64,000 nucleotides of DNA from Winogradskyella sp. (GCA_013002225.1 JABDKL010000002.1:1-64000); one strand, 5' to 3'. Shown: positions 32,726 through 43,632, numbered from the stretch's first letter. Program-made: numbers and translations. Notes: a model not told the origin generated them from the sequence alone.

Positions 32726-35200
32726 TTACATAAATCCTCCACCTTCTTTTTCATTATTATCTCGCTGTTTACGAGATTTGGCTCTGTATTTTCCACCACC
32801 AAAGCGATAGGATAATCCAGCAAAGATAGTTTTAAATTCAGGCTCAAAACTCACAGTTTGTCTAAAAGGACGCTCGCTAACAATTGCTATTTCCTGAGTG
32901 TCTAGTACGTTATTAAAGTTTAAGCTAAAGGTCGCTCTGTCCTCGTCTAAGAAGTTATAGCGCAATCCTAGATTAACAAAGTACATAGGTTCCATTTCAA
33001 AATTTAAACCTGTGTCTGGACCTCTATACATGGCAAAAGCCGATAATGATAAACTTTTTGTAACCTTAAAATTATTGAATACTCTAAAATTGTAAATGGT
33101 GTTGGTAACTTCAACATCACTCACTATGATATCGCTTTCTGTCGGGTTGTTTATGGTTGGGTCTAGAGATTCTGCGAAACCTGTTTGCTTACGCACATAT
33201 AAGTCGAAGCTTGCATTTAGGCTCCACCATTTTGTTGGTCTGTAATTACTAGAGATTTCTACACCGTAAGCTGAGGTATTATCGAAATTGTCATTGGTCA
33301 ATATAACTCGTCCAGAGCCTAAATCGGCGCGATCTACAAAAACACCTTGGTTAATTTCATCTTCAATTAATCTGTAGAATACACCGCCTGTTATACTACC
33401 TTTCTCAAGATTTCTAGTGTAATTAACTTCTAGAGAATTCGTAAACTGCGGTTCTAGTTCTGGATTACCAAACTGGCTAATTAAGGGTGTATTAAATTCT
33501 GGTATAGGATTTACCTGCCCAACACCTGGTCGGTCTACGCGTCTGCTATAACTAAACTGGTACGAATTTTTTTCAGTAGGATTGTAGGTTACAAATGCTG
33601 ATGGGTAAATTTGAAAGTAATTGTTTTCAAAAGGAAAAGTAGTAACGTTATTGTTAGTTAAATCAGTATCTAAAGCCAAGGCGTCTACCTGAACACTTTC
33701 AGCTCTTGCTCCAAATTTATAAGACCATTTCTCTAATTGTTTACCGTATGTAAAATAAGCTGAGTATATATTTCTTTCGTAATTAAAAACCGTTTGTGTT
33801 GGTATATAGTTACCGGATTGATTTCTTACTCTCGCATCAGAATTATATTTAATGTTATTATCAAATATCCTTGCCTGCAAGCCTGCTTCTAGTTTTATAG
33901 TCTCAGAAATGGGGTTTGTATAATCTAAGTTAATGGTGGTTCTATTACGCTGGGTATTTGTAAATTCATCAAAATTAGGTCGCGCTCCGGAACCCATAAA
34001 ACGGTTTAGCGTTTCCAAGTCGTTATCAAAAATATTGTGATCTACTTCCAGCTCTAAATTATGGCCTTCATCATTGATATTATATTTATAATTTCCATTG
34101 TATTGCTGGCTATTATTCTCATTTATATTATCGAATGTTTGCACCTGGTCGTTAGAAGGGTTGTTGTTAAAAAACAATTCGGTTTCCCCTAAGGTGCCTC
34201 CATCAAAAATATTTTGATTCGTGAAAAACGATAATGTGTGGGCATCATTAAGGTAATAATCAATACCAATTTTAAATAGGTGAGATCTACGGTCATCCAA
34301 AAAATTAAACGTTTGTGTAATATCTGCCTCTGTTTGGTTTAAAATACCTGTGTTGCGATTTCGGGAAATATTATTACCGTAGCTACCATAAAAATTAAGT
34401 TTACCGTTTCTGTAATTCATATCTATAGAACTATTAAATTTTGGTTCTATTTGATATCCAAGCCCAACATTTAAATTTCCGTTAAAACCAATATTTACAT
34501 TTTTATGAAGAATAATATTTATGATACCACTCATACCTTCCGGATTATATTTAGCTGATGGATTTGTAATTAATTCTATCTGCTTAATAGATGTTGAAGG
34601 AATTTGTTTTAGTAATTGTGCTGCAGGAATATTAGATAATTTACCATCTACCATCACCTGTACATTTTGATTACCTCGTAAGGCTATATCGCCAGTTTGC
34701 TGATCTACATTTACCGAAGGAATGTTGTTCATTATATCTGATGCAGTTGGTCCGGAGGTGGTTAAATCTTTACCTATATTAATAACCTTTCGATCTATTT
34801 TTTGTTGAATGGTTGAAGTTTCTGCAACAACTGTAACTTCATCTAAGCTCTGAGCATCTTCTTCCAAGAAGATGTTACCTAAATTGATATCGTAATTGCC
34901 CTTCCCAATAGCTTCTTGTTTTAATATGGTCTTATAGCCAATAAATGTGATCTCAATATTAATTGTGCCTTCAGGAATTTTAGTAACGGTAAAGGTGCCG
35001 TCTGTATCTGTAATTCCACCAGTAATAATCTTCTTTTCTAGATCTTTAACGATGACATTAACATAGGGTATTGGCTCATTAAGTTGAGCGTCAATAACCC
35101 GACCTGAGATGGAGCCATTTTTAATTTCTAAATTGGGATTGGGTTGAGCACTTATAATAGTTGATGAGACCATTATAAGCATTAAAAGGTAATGCCTCAT
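32726..35200 (-). CDS. TonB-receptor-like outer membrane beta-barrel protein
   Basis: 824 aa. A signal peptide (about 1-19, ending 'TIISAQ'), a carboxypeptidase-regulatory-like beta-sandwich (about 30-115: 'GSISGRVIDAQLNEPIPYVN'), a plug-like domain (about 135-235: 'SDIMNNIPSVNVDQQTGDIA'), and a large barrel in aromatic-rich strands. Such proteins import complexed ligands through the outer membrane, or are barrel-family relatives with unknown cargo. It ends 'EGGGFM', common in this flavobacterial family. I use the ATG at 35200; an upstream in-frame start adds 27 polar residues before the signal peptide. No SusD-like gene is adjacent, so it is not a SusCD pair. Confidence 0.88.
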   Translation of the reverse strand: MRHYLLMLIMVSSTIISAQPNPNLEIKNGSISGRVIDAQLNEPIPYVNVIVKDLEKKIITGGITDTDGTFTVTKIPEGTINIEITFIGYKTILKQEAIGKGNYDINLGNIFLEEDAQSLDEVTVVAETSTIQQKIDRKVINIGKDLTTSGPTASDIMNNIPSVNVDQQTGDIALRGNQNVQVMVDGKLSNIPAAQLLKQIPSTSIKQIELITNPSAKYNPEGMSGIINIILHKNVNIGFNGNLNVGLGYQIEPKFNSSIDMNYRNGKLNFYGSYGNNISRNRNTGILNQTEADITQTFNFLDDRRSHLFKIGIDYYLNDAHTLSFFTNQNIFDGGTLGETELFFNNNPSNDQVQTFDNINENNSQQYNGNYKYNINDEGHNLELEVDHNIFDNDLETLNRFMGSGARPNFDEFTNTQRNRTTINLDYTNPISETIKLEAGLQARIFDNNIKYNSDARVRNQSGNYIPTQTVFNYERNIYSAYFTYGKQLEKWSYKFGARAESVQVDALALDTDLTNNNVTTFPFENNYFQIYPSAFVTYNPTEKNSYQFSYSRRVDRPGVGQVNPIPEFNTPLISQFGNPELEPQFTNSLEVNYTRNLEKGSITGGVFYRLIEDEINQGVFVDRADLGSGRVILTNDNFDNTSAYGVEISSNYRPTKWWSLNASFDLYVRKQTGFAESLDPTINNPTESDIIVSDVEVTNTIYNFRVFNNFKVTKSLSLSAFAMYRGPDTGLNFEMEPMYFVNLGLRYNFLDEDRATFSLNFNNVLDTQEIAIVSERPFRQTVSFEPEFKTIFAGLSYRFGGGKYRAKSRKQRDNNEKEGGGFM

Positions 35201-35303
35201 TTTTGATTGATTTTTTGATTGATTTGATAGTTTCTTATTGTTGAGACGACTATTTTTATGCGATGTTACTCTATTTAACATGGCTTAACACTTTTTTAAC
35301 ACT

Positions 35304-35666
35304 ATGAAGAAAAAAACACTGGTCTTTGGTGCCTCCTTAAAACCTATGCGTTATTCTAATATTGCTATTAATAGATTGTCAAAATTTGGTCACGAGGTAA
35401 AAGCTTTTGGATTAAGGGCAGGGAACGTAAATGGCGTGACTATTGATACGGAATTAAAACAATATGAAGCTATTGATACAGTAACACTATATTTAAATCC
35501 TAAGCGGCAGCAGGCATATTATGATTATATCATAGACTTAAATCCGAATCGGGTTATTTTTAATCCAGGTACTGAGAATACAGAATTCTACACCTTATTA
35601 CTTCAAAACAATATTGATTATGAAGTTGCTTGTACACTAGTGCTATTAGGCACAGGTCAATACTAA
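35304..35666 (+). CDS. CoA-binding domain protein
   Basis: 120 aa, a single Rossmann-type CoA_binding_2 domain: 'KTLVFGASLKPMRYSNIAIN' at the start (nucleotide-binding loop), 'LNPKRQQAYYDYII' in the middle, and 'VIFNPGTEN' near the end. Family members bind CoA or an acyl-CoA, but no reaction is known for the small stand-alone forms. Short gene between two long minus-strand genes; its stop overlaps the end of the VCBS gene by 4 bp on the opposite strand. The start codon is 104 bp from the divergent barrel gene's start. Confidence 0.88.
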   Translation: MKKKTLVFGASLKPMRYSNIAINRLSKFGHEVKAFGLRAGNVNGVTIDTELKQYEAIDTVTLYLNPKRQQAYYDYIIDLNPNRVIFNPGTENTEFYTLLLQNNIDYEVACTLVLLGTGQY

Positions 35667-38600
35667 TTTTTGTAAGAATAGGTTTTTAATGCAGCATTAT
35701 TATTGCATACAAGTAAAACATTTTTGTTTTTCATCGCGATAGTCTCAATTTGTTTAACTTGTTGATTAAAGGGTTCAATTCCAAATTTCGAAACCGGACT
35801 ATAGTTAGTTTTATCTTTCACCATAAGTCCTTTAAGTGCAGTGTATGATCCGTGATACGTATTTACCTTATAGGAATTGCCACCCACTAATAAATTATTT
35901 TCATCTTTAACATGAACTGATGCAAAGGCATTTATTGGTGCTAACTGAAATTCGCTAGGTAACTCAGAAAATGTATCAAATACACCATTGTTATTTTTCA
36001 GATAGCCAGAGGCCAAAGTGTGAACCTGATATTTAGTGGCATCCTTAATAGTACCTTTTCTTAATACCTCTTCTATAGATTTGCCAGCATAACTTTTATG
36101 GTCCAAGTATATTTTACTAACAATATTCATCTGGGAGGCCAACTCGTCTTTGGAATTTAAAGGATAATACGTACCATTTTTATTGTACGCAATTATAGTT
36201 TCCTTTTTACCGTTTTTGTCAAAATCGGAATAATACAACATTAAAGGGCCATCAAAATTGAGATTAAATTTTGTGTTTAATCCCCAATTACCCAGTAATA
36301 TATCTTGGTCGCCATCATTATCGACGTCATAAGTAGTAATACTCTGCCAGAGCCCATTGATCTTTTCCGGCAGGTCTATTAATTCTAAATTACCTTTATT
36401 GTTTATATAAATTTTTGGCGCATCCCATTCCGTTGCTACCAATAAATCGTTAATGGCATCACCATTTATGTCTTTCCATAATGCTGAGGTTACTTTTGTA
36501 GCGAGGCTAAAATTTGGATCCTTAGTAAAGTTTCCTCTGCCATCATTTTCTAAAATGTAAGACGAGACGCTTTTGCCAAAATCCTTGGAGTCGGAATGAT
36601 TACCGATAAATAGGTCCCAATCACCATCGTTGTCATAATCAGATGCTTCAACAGTTGTGGTGACTAGTGAATTAGATGGTATTTGGTCATTAGACCTAAT
36701 AAACTTGCCATTTTCATTTAAATATAGCCTGTCGTTTTGAAGTGATTCAAATTTTGAATCATTAACACCAGACGCAACATACAAATCAAGGTCGCCATCA
36801 TTGTCGGCATCAAAAAATGTAGCATCATTGTCTTCAAATATTTTATCTTCTCTAATTCCTGGTTGTTCAGATACGGAAAAGTTGGTACCTGTATTCAATA
36901 AAATTTGGGCCGCATTTCCAGAGGTATTTCCAATAAAGAGATCTTCAAAACCATTATTATCTATATCTCCTATAGCGATTGCTGGACCAAAGGTTGAAAT
37001 TTTGTAAGGGATTAATTTTTCTTCAGCAAAGTCATTGTAGTCACCTTCTTTATGTGTGAAATCTATTAAATTTTCTTTTTTAAAATAGGACTTGTTTTTA
37101 GATTTAATGCTATAGTTATAATAGCTGTTGGTTGGATTATAACCAACTTTTAAAAGTTGATTGATTTTAGGGTTTTTCAATACCTGAATTTCATTATTTG
37201 GCCAAATCACTTCTATAGAATCTATTTTGGTAGCATCATTGAGACCAAAGTATAACGTGCTCTCCAAAGAAGATAAAAACCCTCTCGATTTAAATAATTG
37301 TTTAAACTGGCGATTCTCATTGCAATGAACAATCGCTTTAAGCCCAATGCCTTCCTTATTGCCTTCCTTATAATCAAAATCTAAGCTAATATAATTGGCT
37401 GTACTATCTGTGGTATTTTTATATATTGCTGCAGTCTCGCCAAAATTATTGGTAATTAATTCTAAGTCACCATCTAAATCTAGATCTACATAAATAGCAC
37501 CGTTAGATAAACTAGGTTGCTTTTCAATCCATTCTCCAGTTTTATTTTCAAAAGTCTGGGAATTCCCTTTAAATACTTCATTGGTCACCTTGCCAGTTGT
37601 CATTTGGTCAATTGAATTATATAACCAGGCTACACCATCATTTTCGGATCGTCCTTTAAAAGCATTAGATACATATTTTTTAAAATCGAGACCATTAGGG
37701 CGTCTTAAAATGCCGTTAGATATAAAGAGATCCTGATGACCATCGTTATTATAGTCGGCAAACAGCGGAGCCCAACTCCAATCTGTATCTGCTACGTTAT
37801 TTAATAAGGCCGTTTCTTTAAAGTACTTACCATCATTATTAAGCTGGAGCATATTTCTGGAGTATTGATCTTTATAGCCTAAGGTGGTTAATTGTTTTTG
37901 CGTGTTAAACATAGCGTCATCACCTTCAGTTTCTTTGAGAATTCGTTCATCCTTAGGTAACATATCTAAAGTGATAAGATCTTGATAGCCATCGCCATTA
38001 ATGTCTGCAGCATCACTACCCATAGAGAAACGACTAATGGTTGTAAAGGATTCTGCGAGTTGTTCCTTGAAAGTGCCATCCTGATTGTTGATATAGTAAT
38101 AATCATCCTCATGAAAATCATTACATACGTAAATGTCGTCCCAACCATCGTTGTTAAAATCTGCAAGTGTAGCGCTTAATCCATAACCATTAACGCCACC
38201 ATAAATATTAGCCTTTTCACTAACATTTACGAATTTGCCATTATCATTGTTTAGCAAAACATCGCCCACTAGCGGTGCGCGTTTATTGCGCATATTGGCA
38301 TTGCCGTAAGATAAAGTTGTATGGATAGCGTGATTAACAATGTAAACATCGAGATCGTCATCTTTATCATAATCAAAGAAATAGGCCTGTGTCGAAAACC
38401 CTTCAAAATCTAAACCGTATTCTTTTGCTTTTTCAGTAAAAGTACCATCACCATTATTGATGAAAAGTTCATTATGTCCTTTAAAATCTAATAAGCCAGA
38501 GACTGAGCATAAGTATATATCCAGAAGTCCGTCATTATTTATATCTACCATGGTAGCTCCGGTATTCCAGCTGGAATTTCCGCTAATATTTGCCGTGGAG

Positions 38601-38914
38601 GAGATATCTTCGAATTTTAAATTTCCTTTGTTAAGATACAGTTTGTTCTCACCCATATTGGATACGAAAAACAAATCTGGAAGTCCGTTGTTATCAATGT
38701 CTCCTGTTGCGACACCACCACCATTATAATAATAGATGTAGTTAATTATGCTGTGTTCTGCATCTTCAGTAACCTGATTTACAAAGTCAATACCAGAGTC
38801 TTTTGATGAAACCTTTGTGAGTAGAAAGCTTTGGTTATCGGTTGTGTCTTTTTTAGTGTCAGAACAAGTAAATAGCAATAGCAATGCTATACTTAATAAA
38901 TAAGTGTTTTTCAT
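35663..38914 (-). CDS. VCBS/FG-GAP repeat lipoprotein with ASPIC/UnbV domain
   Basis: 1083 aa. A lipoprotein signal ('LLLLFTCSD') is followed by many FG-GAP/VCBS-type blades with calcium-binding loops of the form D-x-D-N/D-G-x-x-D ('GDIDNNGLPDLFFVSN', 'DINNDGLLDIYL', 'DYNNDGHQDLFI'). A middle ASPIC/UnbV-like segment is seen (about 520-590: 'KSRGFLSSLESTLYFGL', 'IDSIEVIWPNNE'), then a second propeller set. It is probably an outer-membrane, surface-facing protein. In Bacteroidota these are often next to SusC/SusD genes; here no SusD exists and the barrel gene is separated by a plus-strand gene. Ligand unknown. Confidence 0.9.
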   Translation of the reverse strand: MKNTYLLSIALLLLFTCSDTKKDTTDNQSFLLTKVSSKDSGIDFVNQVTEDAEHSIINYIYYYNGGGVATGDIDNNGLPDLFFVSNMGENKLYLNKGNLKFEDISSTANISGNSSWNTGATMVDINNDGLLDIYLCSVSGLLDFKGHNELFINNGDGTFTEKAKEYGLDFEGFSTQAYFFDYDKDDDLDVYIVNHAIHTTLSYGNANMRNKRAPLVGDVLLNNDNGKFVNVSEKANIYGGVNGYGLSATLADFNNDGWDDIYVCNDFHEDDYYYINNQDGTFKEQLAESFTTISRFSMGSDAADINGDGYQDLITLDMLPKDERILKETEGDDAMFNTQKQLTTLGYKDQYSRNMLQLNNDGKYFKETALLNNVADTDWSWAPLFADYNNDGHQDLFISNGILRRPNGLDFKKYVSNAFKGRSENDGVAWLYNSIDQMTTGKVTNEVFKGNSQTFENKTGEWIEKQPSLSNGAIYVDLDLDGDLELITNNFGETAAIYKNTTDSTANYISLDFDYKEGNKEGIGLKAIVHCNENRQFKQLFKSRGFLSSLESTLYFGLNDATKIDSIEVIWPNNEIQVLKNPKINQLLKVGYNPTNSYYNYSIKSKNKSYFKKENLIDFTHKEGDYNDFAEEKLIPYKISTFGPAIAIGDIDNNGFEDLFIGNTSGNAAQILLNTGTNFSVSEQPGIREDKIFEDNDATFFDADNDGDLDLYVASGVNDSKFESLQNDRLYLNENGKFIRSNDQIPSNSLVTTTVEASDYDNDGDWDLFIGNHSDSKDFGKSVSSYILENDGRGNFTKDPNFSLATKVTSALWKDINGDAINDLLVATEWDAPKIYINNKGNLELIDLPEKINGLWQSITTYDVDNDGDQDILLGNWGLNTKFNLNFDGPLMLYYSDFDKNGKKETIIAYNKNGTYYPLNSKDELASQMNIVSKIYLDHKSYAGKSIEEVLRKGTIKDATKYQVHTLASGYLKNNNGVFDTFSELPSEFQLAPINAFASVHVKDENNLLVGGNSYKVNTYHGSYTALKGLMVKDKTNYSPVSKFGIEPFNQQVKQIETIAMKNKNVLLVCNNNAALKTYSYKN

Positions 38915-39018
38915 TAAAGGAGATAGTTAGTCAACTGAACAAAAGTACTAAATATTAACAAATATTTAACTTGTAATTATGGATGTCATTGGCTTTGATA
39001 CAACATATATCTAACGGC

Positions 39019-40482
39019 CTATTGATTAACAGCATTATAGGTTTTCTTCTTTATTGCTAGTAAGCCAATAAACATCAGGATACCATTTATGATTAAAATT
39101 TCGAACCCTATTTCGTAACCGTTAAAGAGTTCTTTAGAATATAAGTTTAATAGGTACGAAAGTAATGGCGCTAATATCGCCACAATCCAAACAAATTTAT
39201 CTTTTATATGAGATTTACTAAGCAACCCAAAAGCAAATAAACCAAGAAGAGGGCCATAGGTATAACCAGCTGCTTTAAAAAGTTCCCATATTACCGAAAC
39301 ATCCTTAAATATTAAATCGAACAATAAAATAACTACAACAAGCACTAGACTAAATCCAATATGGACCTGTTTTCTAATTTTTTTTCTTTTAGATTCTTCT
39401 TTATGTTCTATTTCTACAATGTCAATACAAAATGAAGTCGTTAATGAGGTTAAAGCAGAATCTGCACTGGAGTAGGCAGCGGCAATTAGACCTAAAAGAA
39501 AGAAAGCAGAAGTAATTACACCAATTTTAGGCAGCATTGCAATGGTAGGGAATAAGTTGTCCTTGGTCGCGGTAATACCATTTAAATTAGCATATTGTGT
39601 TAACATTAACCCCAAAACTAAGAATAGAATATTTACAAAAATGAGTACTATACTAAAGGACACCATGTTTTTCTGTGCATCCTTTAAATTACGACAAGTA
39701 AGATTTTTTTGCATCATATCCTGGTCCAGGCCTGTCATTGTAATGGTAATAAATATACCAGACAAAAAACTCTTCCAGAAAAATTGAGGATCATTACTAT
39801 CACCAAAAAAGAACACCTTACTCAAGGGGCTATTCGTAGTATTGTCAATGATGGCAGATACGCTGTTCAAGTCTAAGGCAGAGGCTAAAAATGAAATAGT
39901 AACTATAACAGAAATTAGCATAAACAAGGTTTGTAATGTGTCTGTAAAAATGATAGTTTTAATTCCTCCTCTAAATGTGTACAGCCAAATGAGCGCAATT
40001 GTAATTATTACAGTTATTGCAAAGGGTACATTAAATAAATCAAAAACTAAAAGTTGTAAAACCTTTGCCACTAAAAATAACCGGAATGCTGCACCCACAG
40101 TTCTTGAAATTAAAAAGGCCACCGAACCTGTTTTGTAGCTTACAATTCCAAACCGATCTCGAAGATACGTATATATTGATGTTAAGTTTAACCTATAATA
40201 TAAAGGGAGTAAAACATAGGCAATAACCAAATACCCAAAGAAATACCCAAAAACTACCTGAAGATATCCAAACTGATTAGCTTCTACAGCACCTGGGACT
40301 GATATAAAGGTAACGCCAGACAAGGAGGCTCCGATCATACCGAAAGCAACTAAATACCAGGGTGCGGATTTATTAGCTTTGAAAAAAGCCGAATTTGAGT
40401 CTTCTTTACCTGTGAAATAGGAGATTAAAACTAGCAGTCCAAAATAACATGCAATTAATACAAGTATCGAAGTTGGGCTCAT
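39019..40482 (-). CDS. Sodium:solute symporter (SSS family)
   Basis: 487 aa with about 13 membrane segments. Family traits: 'WYLVAFGMIGASLSGVTFIS' near the first helices (unwound Na+/substrate helix), 'YRLNLTSIYTYLRDRFG', and 'YSSADSALTSLTTSFCIDIV' in the central region. It imports a small organic solute with sodium; the substrate cannot be set from sequence (sialic acid, sugar or amino acid are all possible). Monocistronic; divergent from the type A T9SS protein gene, with 78 bp between the start codons. Confidence 0.92.
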   Translation of the reverse strand: MSPTSILVLIACYFGLLVLISYFTGKEDSNSAFFKANKSAPWYLVAFGMIGASLSGVTFISVPGAVEANQFGYLQVVFGYFFGYLVIAYVLLPLYYRLNLTSIYTYLRDRFGIVSYKTGSVAFLISRTVGAAFRLFLVAKVLQLLVFDLFNVPFAITVIITIALIWLYTFRGGIKTIIFTDTLQTLFMLISVIVTISFLASALDLNSVSAIIDNTTNSPLSKVFFFGDSNDPQFFWKSFLSGIFITITMTGLDQDMMQKNLTCRNLKDAQKNMVSFSIVLIFVNILFLVLGLMLTQYANLNGITATKDNLFPTIAMLPKIGVITSAFFLLGLIAAAYSSADSALTSLTTSFCIDIVEIEHKEESKRKKIRKQVHIGFSLVLVVVILLFDLIFKDVSVIWELFKAAGYTYGPLLGLFAFGLLSKSHIKDKFVWIVAILAPLLSYLLNLYSKELFNGYEIGFEILIINGILMFIGLLAIKKKTYNAVNQ

Positions 40483-40521
40483 AAAGATTTTATTTTGTCA
40501 CTAAAAATTTTTGAAAAATAG

Positions 40522-40529
40522 TACATTTG
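40522..40529 (+). promoter_or_regulatory. -7 element TACATTTG for the T9SS type A gene
   Basis: A perfect TAnnTTTG about 31 bp before the ATG. A TTTTG at 40493-40497 is 24 bp upstream, slightly too far for a normal -33. Confidence 0.5.
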
Positions 40530-40560
40530 AAAAAAATAGCTTCGAAAAATAAAAATAATT

Positions 40561-43548
40561 ATGAAAAAGGTTAACGTTTTAATTTGTGTCTTGCTTGTTA
40601 ATTTAATTTTAAATGCGCAAGACTATAAGGCGCTTATTGCCGAAGGAACTCATACTGTAGACTATATTAGCGAGGTTGCAAATCAGCACTTTGACTCTGT
40701 AGGCACAGCACGAGGAACAGGATTTAAGCCTTTTAAACGTTGGCAATATTTTGCAGAACGCGCTATGGATGAAACAGGGAAACTGAAGACTCCAGAGTTT
40801 TATTATAATGAGTTGCAAAATTATAATGCCAGAATTAATAATGAAGGTATAGCTGCAAAGACAACTGTAGGAGCCTGGGAAGAAATGGGACCTACGTATT
40901 GGAATGCTACTTCTGGGTATAATCCAGGGGTTGGTAGAATCACATCAATAGCAATAGAAGAAACCAATTTAAATCATATAATAGTTGGAAGCCAGACTGG
41001 TGGTGTTTGGAGAAGCAATGATGGTGGGACTAATTGGACTGTGCTTACAGATAATTTAGCAAATATAGATGTCTATGCTCTGGCAATAGACCCACTGGAT
41101 AATGAAACTTATTATTGGGGTTCTAACGGCGGTTCGTTATTTAAATCAACAGATAGTGGAGCAACATGGAGCTTACATGGCAGTGTTCCTGGTGGTAATA
41201 TAAACAGAATATTAATTCATCCTACAGATACCAACAAAATGTTTTGCAGTGCAGAAGGGTCGGGATTGTATAAGTCTGTAGATGGTGGTGCAACCTGGTC
41301 TATTATTGATAGTGGCGCTACTAATGGTTACGATTTTCAATTCAAACCTGGAGATCCAAATATTATCTATGCTTCAGGAAATAATTTTTACAGATCTACA
41401 GATGGTGGGAATACATTTGGTTCACCTGATGGTTTAGGGGCTTTTAGTCAAGAGTTCGTGAGTGGTACGACTTCATGGACAACAAGTGGATCTAACCAAA
41501 ATAACTCAGTAACACCAAGAACAGGTAGTGCATTGGGTCTGTTTTATATAGGTAATTTTTCAGGACCAAAAACTAAACTAGTAACACCTTCATTAAATTT
41601 AAATGCAGCTGTAAACCCAAGAGTTAACTTTTCATTTACACAAGTTAATTGGGAGGGGGATATTGATGAGTTAAGAGTGTTTTATAAATCTTCATCAAAT
41701 GGGGCATGGATACAAATTGCAGAATATACGGCCGAGGTTACAGCTTGGCAGGATGTTACACTCAATTTACCTAATGCCTCTTCAGATTACTACATTGCTT
41801 TTGAAGGCAAATCAAATTATGGTAGAGGATTAACCTTAGATGATATATCCATTGAGACAGATAATTCTGGTATTATATTTTCTGACGGATTTGAATCAGC
41901 ACCAAATGATTTTAGCTCAGGACCAAAAATGATTGGTGTTTCGGATGATAATCCATCGATTGTTTATGTTTTAGAATCTTCTGCTGGTACTTTTGGTGGT
42001 TTGCATAAATCGACAGATGGTGGAGTTAATTTTACCAAATTATCTCATATTTCTAATTACTTCGGTTATAGTTCTACAGGTGCAGATAATCTGGGTCAGG
42101 CCCCAAGAGATATGGGAATTTCGGTAAACCCTAATGACGTAGACGATGTACACATCGCAGGTATCAATACTTGGAGATCTACTAATGGTGGTTTAAGTTT
42201 TAACATAACCTCACAGTGGACTCCAAATGGAGCAGCTTCAGAAAATATTGGTTACTGCCATGCAGATGTTGATATTCTTCTTTTTGCAGGTTCAGGTGCA
42301 GAAGTAAAGTTATTTGTAGGTTCTGATGGAGGAATTTTTAAAGCGGAAAACCCGACGGTTGTAAATAGCAACTATTATACAGATTTAACTCCGGGACTAG
42401 GTATAAGACAATTTTACCGAATTGGTATTAGTCAAACAGACCCTGTAATAGTTACAGGCGGCTCACAAGATAACGGGTCTACTGTTCTAGGTTCTGATGG
42501 TGTTTGGAGAGATTGGTGGGGAGCAGATGGTATGGAAGGTTTTGTAGACAAGGATAATTCTCAATTAATTTATGGCACATCTCAGTTTGGGTCTTTTGTT
42601 AAATCTGTAGATGGTGGTAATAATGTAAGTGGTGTTTCACAACCAGACAGTAAAGGAGGGCAGAGTAATTGGAACTGGATTGTACCTTTTGAACAAGATC
42701 CTATTGTTCAAAATACAATTTACTGTGCTTTTGATGAGGTTTATAAATCTTTAGATGGAGGAATTGTCTGGGTGTCAATATCTCAAAATTTTGGTGCAAA
42801 TATTGACCATTTAAAAATTGCACCTTCTAATAATCAGTACATGTATTTAGCAATAGATGGCGCATTTTGGTTTACAAACAACGGAGGTTTATTTTGGTCG
42901 CAGTCTGGACTAAACTTAAATGGTGGTAGAATTAACGAAATTGCTGTGCATCCAAATGATCCAACAAAAATTGCAATTGCTACTACAGATAGTGAAAAAG
43001 TGTATGTAAGTGCAGACAATGGTGTGTCATGGACCTCGATGCGCTATGATTTACCTAACTTCTCTTCTCAGGCATTAGCATGGCAAGATAATGGAGAAGA
43101 TGGATTATATGTGGGTATGAATTATGGCGTGTATTATACAGATAATAGTCTTGGTAATACTTGGACGCCTTTTAACAATGGGCTACCTAATGTAAGAATT
43201 AATGAACTTGAAATTAATAATGCCGATGGTAAATTGTACGCAGCAACCTACGGAAGAGGTCTTTGGCGATCTAATATTTTCAATGCTTTAAGTGTAAATG
43301 ACTTAGAGATTAAAGATTTTACCTTATTTCCAAACCCAGCCAGTAATAATATTACTCTTTCGTGGGATAAACCAGAAAATGTAACTATAAGTGTTTATAA
43401 TACCTTAGGTAAAATGATGTTTTATGGCAAAGAATTAAACCTGTTAAATGGTTATAAGATTGATGTTTCTGATTTTGAAGCTGGTATGTATTTTATAAAA
43501 CTAAATGGTGCTAATGGAGAAATTACCAAAAAACTAATCATAAAATAA
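40561..43548 (+). CDS. Secreted BNR/sialidase-like beta-propeller protein with type A T9SS domain
   Basis: 995 aa. A signal peptide (about 1-19, 'LILNAQ'), a spacer, then BNR/Asp-box-type repeats 'SxDGGxTW' ('KSTDSGATWS', 'KSVDGGATWS', 'RSTDGGNTFG', 'VSADNGVSWT') of a VPS10/sortilin-like or exo-alpha-sialidase-like propeller. A jelly-roll insert of the adhesin or choice-of-anchor type lies at about 300-440 ('SFTQVNWEGDIDELRVFYKS'). The C-terminal 75 residues are a type A sorting domain (TIGR04183: 'LYPNPASNNITLSW ... GMYFIKL'). It is secreted or attached to the surface. No catalytic residues were found; binding or degradation of a polymer is open. Confidence 0.9.
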   Translation: MKKVNVLICVLLVNLILNAQDYKALIAEGTHTVDYISEVANQHFDSVGTARGTGFKPFKRWQYFAERAMDETGKLKTPEFYYNELQNYNARINNEGIAAKTTVGAWEEMGPTYWNATSGYNPGVGRITSIAIEETNLNHIIVGSQTGGVWRSNDGGTNWTVLTDNLANIDVYALAIDPLDNETYYWGSNGGSLFKSTDSGATWSLHGSVPGGNINRILIHPTDTNKMFCSAEGSGLYKSVDGGATWSIIDSGATNGYDFQFKPGDPNIIYASGNNFYRSTDGGNTFGSPDGLGAFSQEFVSGTTSWTTSGSNQNNSVTPRTGSALGLFYIGNFSGPKTKLVTPSLNLNAAVNPRVNFSFTQVNWEGDIDELRVFYKSSSNGAWIQIAEYTAEVTAWQDVTLNLPNASSDYYIAFEGKSNYGRGLTLDDISIETDNSGIIFSDGFESAPNDFSSGPKMIGVSDDNPSIVYVLESSAGTFGGLHKSTDGGVNFTKLSHISNYFGYSSTGADNLGQAPRDMGISVNPNDVDDVHIAGINTWRSTNGGLSFNITSQWTPNGAASENIGYCHADVDILLFAGSGAEVKLFVGSDGGIFKAENPTVVNSNYYTDLTPGLGIRQFYRIGISQTDPVIVTGGSQDNGSTVLGSDGVWRDWWGADGMEGFVDKDNSQLIYGTSQFGSFVKSVDGGNNVSGVSQPDSKGGQSNWNWIVPFEQDPIVQNTIYCAFDEVYKSLDGGIVWVSISQNFGANIDHLKIAPSNNQYMYLAIDGAFWFTNNGGLFWSQSGLNLNGGRINEIAVHPNDPTKIAIATTDSEKVYVSADNGVSWTSMRYDLPNFSSQALAWQDNGEDGLYVGMNYGVYYTDNSLGNTWTPFNNGLPNVRINELEINNADGKLYAATYGRGLWRSNIFNALSVNDLEIKDFTLFPNPASNNITLSWDKPENVTISVYNTLGKMMFYGKELNLLNGYKIDVSDFEAGMYFIKLNGANGEITKKLIIK

Positions 43549-43570
43549 CAAGTCATTCTTGTACAATAAA

Positions 43571-43606
43571 GTCCAATAGCAATTCATTTGCTATTGGACA
43601 TTTTAA
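43571..43606 (+). terminator. Intrinsic terminator of the T9SS type A gene
   Basis: A perfect 12-bp stem (43571-43582 with 43588-43599), five-base loop and an ATTTTAATT tail. Confidence 0.85.
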
Positions 43607-43632
43607 TTGTAAAAATCTGTAACTTCGCAGTC

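Noticed and set aside
32726..38914. Barrel protein and VCBS lipoprotein as a SusCD-like utilisation locus
   Set aside because: No SusD homologue, no glycoside hydrolase and a plus-strand gene between them.
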